Shown here piece by piece: positions 23,128-33,895 of a stretch of DNA of 64,000 bases (within the stretch, counting starts at the first letter, position 1; each line of letters begins with the position of its first letter). The DNA comes from Diadema setosum. Its lineage: Eukaryota > Echinodermata > Echinoidea > Diadematoida > Diadematidae. Location of the stretch: the NCBI RefSeq assembly GCF_964275005.1, contig NC_092693.1, positions 18,851,706 to 18,915,705 of the forward strand, read 5' to 3'. The position numbers and the translations under genes were made by a program. The notes under the pieces are model-generated. The model was not told the origin of the DNA. It searched no databases and saw only the letters and a program-made list of their open reading frames with translations.

Positions 23128-23798
23128 TATCAATCAGGAATCAAACCTCTTCAAAGGAGATGGAAAAGAATGAATCTTATTCTTATGTTTGTGTCCACCA
23201 CATTGCGCCTGAATACCTTGCCAATCGAATATGCGTCCAAACTACACGATATTCTCAGTGTAAAATATTTTTGCCAAAATCAAATAAAAATTTTTAAAGG
23301 AACAGTTTTTTTTTTATTCTAGTGCAATATTATTCAATAATATACCATATGATATTCGATCGAGTGATAGAATCTGTATTTTTAAACAGAATATTAGAAG
23401 ACATTTTGTTTGTTTGTTTTTTGAGGCTATGTTTTGAATATACATAGGCCTATATAGGTCTATCTTGTGTTGTTACTATAGTATTATATACATTGATTAA
23501 TATTAATGCCATAAATGATTATTTGCATACTCTGGCTTAAAATTCAGTTTATCTAGGGACACTTTCCATGCTTTGGAAGTGAACAAGTATACATGTGTTT
23601 ATCATGTTGAGTAGTTTAATTCTTGTTTGTTTTGTTGTATATAGTTATTCATGGAATTTGTATTTGTTGTTTTACCCTGTACACCATTGTATTTTCACGT
23701 GGACCCCTTTGAAAATTAATCTCGTACTGAAAGGGCTATTCACCCTGTGAATGGAAATGAATAAAATGATTGAAAAATAAGAATACGTGGTGCGCCGT
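23128..23798 (+). pseudogene. LINE ORF2 C-terminus and 3' tail (block B)
   Basis: Plus-strand residues include HHIAPEYLANRICVQTTRYS and, in another frame, NNIPYDIRSSDRICIFKQN, the 'LPxxF...HxxxTR...WNxiPxdIR' ending of a jockey-superfamily ORF2. A non-coding tail follows, ending in AATGAATAAAATGATTGAAA, a LINE-like A-rich 3' end. The Harbinger element inserted a few bases beyond it. Confidence 0.75.
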
Positions 23799-23814
23799 TA
23801 AAGCCCCAGTCACA

Positions 23815-24110
23815 TAATGCTCTGCATCCGACGTTACGTCCAAAAAAGTCATTTTTTTTTTTTCTGCGGACTGCCGCGGATCCCTTGCAGTCACCAGAAA
23901 AAATTACATAACATACGCGAAGAAATGCGGGCGATGCGGACAGATGCGACCAGATGTGGATACTTGCGTCCACTTGCGGATGATCTTATACGAATTGATA
24001 CGTAAGTTGTTCTTTCGACTTGCGTAAACATCCGAATACTTCCCAACATTTGCGGAGAGTTACGAATATTTGCGGATAGTTAAGGATAGTTACAAATTGC
24101 AATGACTAAT
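23815..24110. promoter_or_regulatory. Left subterminal repeats of the Harbinger element
   Basis: Short words such as TTGCGGA, GCGGACAGATGCG, CTTGCGT and GGATAGTTA recur every 10-30 bases. Subterminal repeats of this kind are typical binding platforms for transposon DNA-binding proteins; that the MADF protein binds here is inference. The region also lies just upstream of the first coding exon and may contain its promoter. I see no clear TATA box. Confidence 0.6.
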
Positions 24111-24167
24111 TATTGACAACGTGGTTTTCCCCTGTGATCCCTGTTCAGTCAGTGAATTCTGCTAGTC

Positions 24168-27100
24168 ATGGCACCAAAGTTTCCCCCCAAGAAGCAAGGT
24201 AGTAGGGCTAGGGGGCGGCTGAAGTGGACAATGAGGAAACAGTCATCCAAAAATGAGTCAGGGATGGAGGAGAAAACACCAACAACTGATGGAGGACCAA
24301 GCAAAGTATACAGGCACGGTGGGCGGAAACGCACATGTCTGACGGTAAGCTCCACATGCTTTTAACCCCATAAAGCCCAAGGGGATACATTGTGCCCCCC
24401 CCCCACGAGATTTTCATTGGCCACACCTTCGCCCTTTATCCGATTTCAACCAAATTTGGTGACATTTCATAAAATCTTATTGCAAACATTTTGATATATA
24501 ATTTAGCTATATTTGATGTTGCTGTTTGCCATGGCAACCATAAACTGACAACCATGTCAGTTAGATTTTGCATCCTTTTTTTCTGTTCCCATTTTATTTA
24601 ACAGCATTACAGTGGATAAAATGGGTGCTTCTTGGCTGAAATTTGTTGAAGGAGCAAAATTTGAAGTAATGATGGTCCCGGAAAGTATTTCTTACTATTT
24701 CTTTTGTTTTTATGTGACAAAGGCATACAACAATAGATGTAATAGAGAAAATTGAAAGCGATAATACTTTCGAAAGATTGCCCTTCTATTTTGTGTTATT
24801 TTTATTTCCTTACCCAAGTTATGCCTCTAATATCATTATTTTATCATATTATCAATTTGCAATGTTGAAATTCCACTATTATGCAAATATGAAATGTCAT
24901 AATAATACATGTACCCATTCCAAACATTTCACCTCAGGTGTCATAATGTATTATTATGTTGACATGAATAGCGCCTCCATGTGGTGACCTTGAGAAATTT
25001 CAGCCATAACAAATAATAGGATTCCACTTGGTTATCATCTGTGACAAAATAGCAATGTGAAAATGATTGGTCTACAATAAAACATATAAAATGGGGATAA
25101 AGAAATTTTGCAGAAAAATTATGTTTTTTACATTTTCCCTATGTATTCCTTTATATTTTAGAATATAGCGCCCTCCATGGGTGACCTTGACAAAATTTAA
25201 ATGTATAATCGGGTAGAGTATGAGTTACTCTACCCATGTGTCAAATATGACGTTGATAAAAAGTTATGTAGGGGGAGCACAATGTGTCCCCCCCCCCCCT
25301 TGGGCTTGCGAGGGGTCAAAATAGCTTGGGCTTAGTAGGGTTAATATAGCTTTATGCTGCAAGATTTCTTCGTGATTTTTACTTCAATTTTAAATTTCAT
25401 GCCCAGTTTCGTTCATTTTTTTTTTCATATTCATCTCACTAATCTTGTTTATTCTCTTCATCTCACAGACAAGACAAATGACCAAGCGATCATGAAGGCC
25501 CAAAGGTTGACCAAAGATGAGGCCAACGAGGCAGAGAGCGTATCACACGAGGCCCACGATGAGGCGCACGAGGATACGCACGAGGAGACACATGAGGAGG
25601 CCCACGAGGAGGCCTACGAGGAGACGCACGAGGAGACGCACGAGGCACACGAGGAGGCGAGCGAGGAGGCCATGAAGTTGGCGCAAGAAGCGGCCCACGA
25701 GGAAGCGAGTAATATGGCAAGAGAGGAGGCTCAGCAGATGATCGTAGAAAATGAGGCGCAGAACGTGACCCAGGAGGAGGCTGATAAGAAGGAGGTCCCT
25801 GTACAAATTCAGAGAAGGAAGAAACCGAAAGAGCCATCCTGCCATCTCAGTAATGAACAACTAGATGATCTCCAGGACTGGCTCACCAGGAAGCCAGAAC
25901 TCTATGATCTCAAGATAATAATCTCCTCCATTTCTTTCATGCTGCCATTGTGGAATTGACTGTTTACATACGTGTTAGTAGAACAAATGAAGAGTTTGTT
26001 CACAAAAAAGTCCACTTTTGAAGATTTTGAAGTACGGTGTCTGTCATAAAGTTCAAAGTAATACCTTTTGAATGATATATTGTTCACTATTATAAAGGTA
26101 CATTTTTGAAGTTATAGTCAAAAGAAGCAAAACTTTTCTTATTATTCTCTGTATTTTTCTTGACCTTTAATCGCAAATATCTCCATTTGGCAAGTATGGA
26201 CTTATCGGTTTTTGCAAACAAACTCTTCAAATATCTATTCATTTATTTGTTTGTTTGTTTGTTTGTTTTGACAGAAATTCAGAAACAGAAATAAATCCAA
26301 TGAAATGCCTTTTGTTTCTCCTTTATTTTCAGCACCCCGATCACAGGAACAAAGACCATTGTAATGCCCTCTATGCGATGAAGGCAAAAGAGTTAGGTGT
26401 TACAGTCATCCAACTGAGAAACCGCATAAAATACATCCGAGACACCGTGGGGAGGGTGAATCGCCACGACAAGACTGGCGAGGGAGCGAAAAGAATAACC
26501 GAGTCGGACAGGACGACCCATCACAACTTTAAATTCTTGCAGTCCCACATCCACACAAAACCCTCCAGATCAACAACCAAGGTAAATAATATCATTACTA
26601 GACTTTGTTGTCACCATTTAATGACTTGATGTTCATTATTTCAATCGCAGTTTTGTTTTTTTTTTTTTTCAGGTCAATCTGAATGAAGGAGGGACGTGAG
26701 TCAACTTGCAATTTTGATTTTCATAATTCGATTCATGATGATTGAATGATATTGATTATTATGCGTCCCCTGTTCCTTCCATTACAGGTTGCTGATCCTG
26801 AGAAGTGCGGGATGAGACCCCCGATCCAGACGCCAGATGGTGATGGCGAAGAAAAAGAAGAAGACGAGGAGGAAGCAGAGGAGGAGGAGGAGGAGGAAGA
26901 AGGAGGACAGGAGGCCCATTCATCGAAAGCATCTGTCACCCTGTAGGTTCTAGTATACTTTGTTTTTTCTCTCGTTCTTTCCTTCCTTCATTTCTTTCTC
27001 GTGTTATCTTCGGCTTGACGCAGCTGTGTCACATTCGTCTGTGCATTCTAGTGGCCACATACCTTGACGATTTTTTTTTTTCATTATTTCTGTTTTTATG

Positions 27101-29109
27101 GAGGTTTATTTTGGTAATATCTCCACACCTATAACTTTGGGCGATGCTCCCCCCAATGTTCTGTCTTTTATAGGGTGAAGTGTTATATTTTTGTGCGTAG
27201 TTTGTGTGCGTTCTAGAGTCACATTTGTTATCGGATTTTGTTCAAATTCGGTATGGGGTTTACTTTGATAATCTACAATAATTTAGATTTTGGATGTGCT
27301 GACCCGTCTTTGTTCCGTCTTTCATAGGGTCAAAGTTCATGTTGTTGGTAAGATTTTTTGTGATAAAACTGACCTACACATATGCATCAAATGTGATATC
27401 TCGAACATTGTTAAATCACTGCTCCCAATGGTACACAGTACCTTTAACCATTTTGCTTGCTTATCATTTGTCATCGTTTGTATTTTTGCAGTGCTCCAAT
27501 CCAAAAGAAGACGCAAAAGAAGACGAAAAAGAGCAAGAAGGATGAAGAGCAGTCGGAAATATTGCGGGAGATGAAAGCGACTATGCAGCAAGGTTCTACA
27601 ATCCGCGCGGAAATTCAGGCGATGCTGGATGTTGGAAGGGGTCAACACGGTCAAAGCTCTCCGAGATCAAGAGAGAAGAGCTCATTTGGACAGTATCTTA
27701 ATTATTCCGTATTGCCTACCATCCACGACTCTCTGTGGCTTGACTGCCGGTTTGAAATCAATAAGGTCCTGGACAAGTACCAGCGTAAATCCAGAGATTT
27801 AGAACGCGTCCAAGCAGCCATACCTCAACACACAGCTCGGACACAGCAGAGTACCTCCCTGGGCCAACAGGGTGTAGCACATCAGCTTCAGCAGACGTTC
27901 GAGAAATCTTGTACACCGGTTAGTATACATTACACTGTCCTCTTTTAATGAATTACGGACACTCGCACACACAAACGCACACACACATACAGACACACAC
28001 AAACACACAAAGACACATTATGCAAACACATGTGACTGACACTGACTTGCCTGGCACCATTACTCACGTGATTATGAAGCCTTTTTCACAACATATATAT
28101 GTTTATATGTTAGTGCTGTCATTATGTGTTTTTTCCTTTTCTGTCTGACTATTTATGGGCTTCCATTTCTATTTCTATGTTGTCAATGTTTCTAAACATT
28201 TGTTCTATCTCTATTTTTTTCTTTTTGTTCTGTTACAATTATTTTCGCTGTTGTTGCTTCAGACATTTTAGTTGCTGTTCTGATGCCGATTGTTACCAAT
28301 ATTTTCACTGATTCTTTCTCTCCCGAGGGGCCCACACTCTACAAGTTTCGTCTGTTCAGTGTGTCCCTCCGTTTTTCGCCTTGTGTACGTTGATATTCCA
28401 CTTTAACTCAATTTACTTCAGGCATTGTAATGTGTCTTTACTGTAAGTATACAAGTACTGTTTTACTCTGTTAAACTCACTTTGTTTGTTTGTTTTTTAT
28501 ACGATTTCTTTCACTGAAGAAAGAGTGATGTATGTTATTTTTTATTGTCGAAAAACGGAATAAACTTGAACATTTAATTTTCTTTTTTCCCAGTCTCCGA
28601 TGCGTATGGGCTTAGCACAGTGGCAGTACGAGTATCAGCGGCCAGAGGAGACATACTTGTTTCCGGAGGGCCAGACTACTTTCACCCCGCAACAGATGGC
28701 AATGTTTGATCAACCCAGGGCCACAGCTCCAGCTGCTCTTGGAGTTCCAACAGTGCACACCAGGATGGTGCGGGTTGTCAAACCCCCACTTGTACAGACC
28801 ATCATTGGACCATCAGCAGCTGCAACAAGCACAGTCACCACGCCTGCCACATTTGTTATCCCTCAAGTGCCCACGAGTTCTCCAGATGCCTCCAGATGCC
28901 ATTCAGCATCCACTACTTTCACAGGCTCGGAGGATTTCTTAGCAATAGTGCCCTCGGCAGCGGATCTGGACACATCGCAGCAGGACGGAGATGCGCAAGT
29001 CAGGTCTGTCGCCTCAGACAGTTCATTCAGCAATCTTCTAGGGGGTGGCATGAACATCAGTGCCACCGAATTACAGGACATTGGCAACAACGTAAAATCT
29101 GGTGTGTAG
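24168..29109 (+). CDS. MADF-BESS DNA-binding protein of the Harbinger element
   Basis: Six exons join in phase: 24168-24344, 25474-25914, 26333-26581, 26788-26942, 27492-27918 and 28594-29109, 1965 nt for 654 residues. Residues 1-59 are basic (RARGRLKW, GGRKRT). Residues about 84-137 are a His/Glu repeat (THEETHEEAHEEA type). A MADF domain spans about 187-280, with LTRKPELYD, HPDHRNKD, KELGVT, LRNRIKYIRD and FKFLQSHI. An acidic run follows (about 303-332). A BESS-like motif lies at about 406-440 (FGQYLNYS...IHDSLWLDCRFEI). The last 170 residues are Ser/Thr/Pro-rich. MADF-BESS proteins bind DNA and form protein contacts, and Harbinger elements carry such a trihelix/Myb-type partner for the transposase. 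Introns end in AG. The second intron begins AT, not GT, at 25915; no nearby GT gives the right phase, and the join is supported by the MADF alignment. The second exon could also start slightly elsewhere. The ATG at 24168 has G at +4. Confidence 0.8.
24366..25340. mobile_element. TTAA-flanked MITE nested in intron 1
   Basis: TTAA at 24362-24365 and 25341-25344 flanks ends reading CCCCATAAAGCCCAAG and the inverse of CCCTACTAAGCCCAAG. Inside each end, at uneven distance, are 'ACA[A/T]TGTG' plus a C-run and the tract AGCGCC[C]TCCATG. The TTAA duplication fits piggyBac- or Kolobok-type mobilisation. It has no coding capacity. It enlarges the first intron without touching its splice sites. Confidence 0.7.
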
Positions 29110-30542
29110 AAGCAAGGATAACGAGAGTGTTTTAATAAGGATCAAGGAAAATACCGATCAGATTTTTTTTTTTTTTTAAGGATCTAATGTATGAATGGTC
29201 AGGCTCTTTCATGATAGTATCCAAGTATGTCATATATAAGACTTCTAGACGAGGAGCAAGAATAAAGCAGATCAAAGCTTAGTTGACGTTGAGCATTCTT
29301 TCACATTCTTTTGCAGGTGTTTGGTGCTACTTTTTTTTTTCTGGTACATTTTCTTAGTCAAATTTGTAAGGTAAGGGTAGGGGCTAGCAATAGGATCATT
29401 TGGGTAAGGATACAGGATAAAGATTTGGGGTATAATTAGGTTATAGGATTAGGGTAATGCTAATCTTAACTCTAATCCTGGTCCCATAACCTCAGCCCTT
29501 CAGAAGAAATTTAGCTTCAAACAATACCTTTCTTTTGTCAAGTTTTACGAAGAAGGAGTATCTTATAATTGTATAAGTAATGTTTTTTTTTTTTTTTTTT
29601 TTTTTTTTTTCATGCCGGAGAGTCGGCGGTTACATATGTGCAAAAGATCATTTCATTCGCTGGGACAGAACATTATATCCAACTAGGTGACATGCATAAA
29701 ATATTGCAAATATTGATCCCCTCCTCGAAAAAAGTGGGGTTTCATGATAAACGGATTGGATTTTTGTGCCCCAAACCCAAAAATATTTTTTGAAAAAAAT
29801 GAAAGAAATATGTGTTATAAACAGCAAACTTATCATATATTGAACTGTCTTACATTGTAAACTGGAAAACCTGTACATGTATTTATGTCACGTACAAGAC
29901 TTTCCGTATTCCTTCGATTTGTTTTACAGCAATAAAAGAAAGTGAAAATTTGAATTTGGAAGTTTGATTTTTATTTGTGCGACTCAAATGTGAATATACA
30001 TCATTAAGGCGCAGAATACATAACATAATTATACCACAAACAAAATGCAATATAGATCGATAAGTTAAACAATAGAGTAAGACAATAATAATTTACAGAC
30101 ATGGAATACACAAACTTCGTTTTCAGTAAGAATGTTCATGATTTACTGGGTTGTGTTAAGGAGACTGTTATACATGTAGTTCAGTAATACTTAATGAATT
30201 TCCAGATTTAACAGAAACCAAAATCAGTTGGACTTTAAGAACGCCACCATCCCCCAACGAGATACAATGATTATAACAAATTTAATACGCATTCCATGGA
30301 GTTTGAAGTTTTTAGGACTTTAGAGAAATACTAAATTCGTTCTCATTTCATATATCGCTGTCCCACACCCTCCCCAATCAGAAAAGTAAATAAAACGCTG
30401 TCACCCCACCCCCTACAAAAAATGTTGACGTCTTTTGAGTGACATACGTTCAAAGAGTGCAGAAGAAATATCAAGTTCAGCGCAAAGAGTCAACCGGTGT
30501 CGTCTGTAGGTGCGACCTAATGTGACCATTGTGGGAGAAACT
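29110..30542. other. Intergenic region between the convergent Harbinger genes
   Basis: Holds a GGGTAAGG-rich patch at 29370-29460, a poly-T run of about 28 at 29583-29610, and AATAAA at about 29931, which could serve as the poly(A) signal of the MADF gene. No further coding segment is visible. Confidence 0.5.
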
Positions 30543-32423
30543 TCATAACTCCACCATGCGGTTCTGCCACCCCACAGCTCCGACTGTGTCGTAGTATTCC
30601 TTCAGGTACATGCGCTGCAGCTTGGCAACACGGGTAGTGTGGTTTCCCACGAGTCTCTGTTCCATGTCTTGCATGTTGGTGTCCTGTCGCCACTCCCCTG
30701 GGATGATGTTGCGCTGAGCGTCCTCACGGTCAAGCAACTGGTTCTGTTCCCCGGGAATGCGCTGCCTCAAGATGTTGTGCAAAATAACGCATGCCATCAC
30801 AATGTTAGTGACTGTTTCCGGCCTCTGGAGCATCTGTGTCAGCATGCAGCGGAAACGGCTCGCCAATATGCCATGAGCATCTTCAACCACGCGGCGCGCC
30901 CTGGACAATCTGGAATTGAAAATCCTTTCTTCATGACTGAGCTCTCTAGCACAGAACGGCTTCATGAGGGTGGTCTTCAGAGCAAAGGCACTGTCTGCAA
31001 TGATGAAGTAAGGGACCGGCCTGTCAGTTCCTGGCAGGGGTTGTGGTTTTGGTAGACCAAGGTTTTCATCATCAACAGCTTCCTTGAGGGTGGACCGGTT
31101 CCAAATCTGGGCATCGGAGGCGGCACCAGGGGCACCAATGTCCACCCATCGGAACCTGGATAATTCCAAGATAAAGTGGACATAACATCCAATATTCAAT
31201 TTCAAAATTTTCAAATCAAGCTGGTATCGTTTTTTATGGGACAAAGCTTTATGGAAAAATCCTCATTTGTAATATATATTTATATGTAATGAAAGTGATA
31301 ATATCGGGGATTGTTTTATAAGATTTAATGACAAGTTGTTGCTAGTTTTGATAATCAAAGCAAAAATGACACGGTGAATCACCACGAGTCTTTGATTTCA
31401 TTAGATTAATCGGTTAAAATAACTTTTTGTGCAACAAAGACATATATTAGCAATGCTAATTAACATTTTGTTAATCACATACTATTAGTTTATAATTAAA
31501 AAAAAATAGAAGATGCTCGTATGTTCAAGCACAACGCTCCAATTTCATTCTCATGTCTATGAACATTGCTATAATTATCAAAGTAACAGCAGCTTTAAAA
31601 TTAGAACCTTCTCCACTAATCTGGTCAATCTGTATACATGCACATATTAAAGCAACATACAACGCATTATGATATCTCTACCACTAAGTAGATTCGTAAC
31701 AATGGTGTTAGGATGATGTCATGGTGTTAACGGGTAATAATCTATAGCCCACCTGTAGTCAGCGTCGACTAAAGCCAGTAAAGCTACAGAGAAAAATCCC
31801 TTATAGTTGAAATATTCTGAGCCGCTGTTTGGGGGGCACCTGATGCGGATGTGCTTGCCATCAAGAGCACCGATGGTGTTGTGGAAATTCCACCGGGCAC
31901 CGAAGCGGTTGGCTATCTCCTTCCACTCCTCTGGGGTTGTGGGGTTCGAGATGGTTTCATCACCATACTCTTCACATATGGCTGTACACACTTCTCGAAC
32001 AATGATAGAGATACTGTTGTGCGGAACGTAGAACATGTACATGAGAGAATGGTAGGAGTCCCCAGTGGCTACATAGCGCAAGGTGATGGCAAGCTTGAGT
32101 CCAACCTCTAAGGACTTCCGCCACCAGGTGTCATACTTGCGCAGACGCGGAGTGAGACGGTCCCGCATCTCAGCGAAGAGTTCTGGACTCAGGCGAAGAA
32201 AGTTCTTAAAGGACACGACATCCTCAAGCCTCAACATATCCAGCAATTGACTGTAGGCACCATGCTCCGGTCGTAGAGTGAGCCAATTCCGAACCCACAC
32301 TGTGCGAGGTTTCCGATGGTTGGTGACGTCCAGGTACCGTGCCACCAGGTAGGCCGTCCTCAATTCAACGTCTTCAAGGGTCTGCAGTGCCAAGTAGATC
32401 TTCGCCAATTCACGTCTGTCCAT
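30543..32423 (-). CDS. Harbinger DDE transposase (intact)
   Basis: Two exons, 32423-31753 and 31155-30543, join in phase 2 across a 597-nt GT-AG intron (donor CTACAG|GTGGGC) to give 427 residues ending in TGA. The join restores DADYRFRWVDIGAPG, a family hallmark. A helix-turn-helix-like region spans about 100-165 (GLKLAITLRYVATGDSY to NPTTPEEW). The DDE catalytic set is present: D188 in GALDGKHIRI, D278 in FIIADSAF and E315 in RRVVEDAHG. Family members are near 400 residues, so length is normal. In this superfamily the nuclease cuts at TTA/TAA-type targets together with a DNA-binding partner protein. The gene lies inside matched ends and is convergent with the MADF gene. I see no disabling change. 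Confidence 0.93.
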
Positions 32424-32529
32424 GGCGATAGTCAGAAGGGAACACGTGGAATATTGAGGGAGCCTGTTGAATGTATAGTGGCCCAGCTAGTTGAAAGGCA
32501 GGGCACATGGTGTTGGGAGTGAAAAATGG

Positions 32530-32945
32530 AAAACGTCATAGGACGCAATTGTCCGTAGCATCCGTAAATGCCCGTAAATGTCCGTAAGCGGACGTACGTG
32601 TGGTGATGCGTTAACTTGTGGTCAACTTTGGATACTTGCGGAGGACGTAAGCGAACGCAAACGGACGGGAGGTAAATTTGTTTGCGGATGGTCTGCGTCC
32701 TAGCTACGTATAGTTACGTTCAGTTACGGATAGATACGTTTGGTTACGGTTACTTATCACGTAAGTCTGCATCCGTGGAGTTCCTTTCGCAGGCTTGGCG
32801 CCGTCATTTTGCGTTTCTTTACGGATGACTTACGGACAATTACGTCTACATGGATACGTCCCTGCGGATGCCTGCGTCCACGCTGCGTCCCTCTGCGTCC
32901 ACTCATTCGTATCTACCCGCGGCGGACGTAACCCATCATAAAGCA
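32530..32945. promoter_or_regulatory. Right subterminal repeats of the Harbinger element
   Basis: Dense in CCGTAAATG, GCGGACGTACG, GTTACGGATA and CTGCGTCC words on both strands, mirroring the left side. It sits about 100 bases upstream of the transposase start, so it may double as that gene's promoter region. Confidence 0.6.
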
Positions 32946-33136
32946 CTGTGTGACTGGGGCATTAAAGCCTTCCCTTCCAAAAGCATACGGATGGTGGGGG
33001 AGGGGGGGGGGGGGGCATGCTGGCCTCCCTTCCAAAACCCTGAAATGGGGGGGGGGGGGGGTAGGATTTGGATTAACCACATGAATATCGCTCAAACCAG
33101 ACTGTACGGATCTCACCCTATATTTGAAAAAGAATG

Positions 33137-33520
33137 CTATATGTTTAATACATCGGTGCCATTAAATAACTTGGTGCCGCGGACAAAGACAAAAGACTGG
33201 GAGTACAAAAAAAAAAAGTTGCTAAAAGCCTGGTAGAGTGTACTATAGCATCCACTAAGTAATAGCTGTTTTAATTTGCGTTTGAACGTGAATAGGGATA
33301 AGGAAGAAGTAATATCTTGAGGGAGGTCATTCCAGTATCTCGGTCCAGTAAACGTAATTGTTTTCTTTGCAAAAATAGTCCGAGTACGGAGAAGGTGATA
33401 GGCGTCACTCTGGCGAGTAGAATAACAGTGGATTGAGCGATTTCTGTTGAACATGTGGATAAAAACAAAGCAAGACAAGCAATCCAATTTGTTCCTGAAG
33501 ACCTCCTCAATGCGTGTTCC
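33137..33520 (-). pseudogene. LINE ORF2 C-terminal remnant (block C)
   Basis: The best preserved of the three copies: MDCLSCFVFIHMFNRNRSIH, STRQSDAYHL, FTGPRYWNDLPQDI and SLFTFKRKLKQLL stay in one frame. Confidence 0.78.
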
Positions 33521-33895
33521 TTAATCTGGCGTGGTGGGGCAGGTGATGACCTCATCCCTGTATTCCTCTACAATGGCTTGGCAGACTACGTGGATGAATA
33601 AAATGAGACTGATCGTATTCCCTGCCACACGGAAGCTGTAAATGAGGTTTGGGTACTTGGTAAACAACTTCGCCGTGGTGGCCAGCTTCAAACCTGGAGG
33701 TATAGTGCCTTCCTCATCTTGGGATCCTGCTTTTGTATCCTTGACCCCACTCTATATTGCACCTACTCATCGAACATAGCATGCTCCATCCTTCTTACGT
33801 AGTTAAAGAATGTTCGTGGATCTTCTACTCTAAACTCCTCCATTAGCCTGGAATAATGCCTCCTCCTCCTCTCCTTTGCCAGCCATGGTCAAGTT
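33521..33895 (-). pseudogene. Harbinger transposase N-terminal remnant (block C)
   Basis: Minus-strand residues MEEFRVEDPRTFFNYVRRME and HAMFDE, then in a second frame PPGLKLATTAKLF and YSFRVAGNTISLI up to CPTTPD. The end point is the same as in block B. Confidence 0.8.

Larger units (their letters stand above)
23801..32961. mobile_element. Complete Harbinger (PIF/Harbinger) DNA transposon, 9.16 kb
   Basis: The left end (23801) reads AAGCCCCAGTCACATAATGC; the right end is the inverse of TGCCCCAGTCACACAGTGCT. TTA at 23798-23800 and 32962-32964 is the 3-bp target duplication expected for this superfamily. The empty site survives in block C at 38752-38754 (GCGCCGTTAAGCCTTCCC). Inside are two convergent genes, a MADF-BESS protein (24168-29109) and a DDE transposase (32423-30543). 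The subterminal regions are dense in TGCGGAT and GTTACGGATA words. One MITE is nested in the first intron. Both proteins can be read without a frame break. The one weak point is an unusual splice donor in the first gene. Confidence 0.92.

Noticed and set aside
25490-25860. Minus-strand open frames of 105 and 115 codons
   Set aside because: They are shadows of the GAG/CAC-rich repeat exon on the plus strand.
26673-26695. Small extra exon in the MADF gene (VNLNEGG, good CAG and GTGAGT borders)
   Set aside because: Including it breaks the phase with the next exon, while skipping it joins the neighbours perfectly. A rare alternative exon remains possible.
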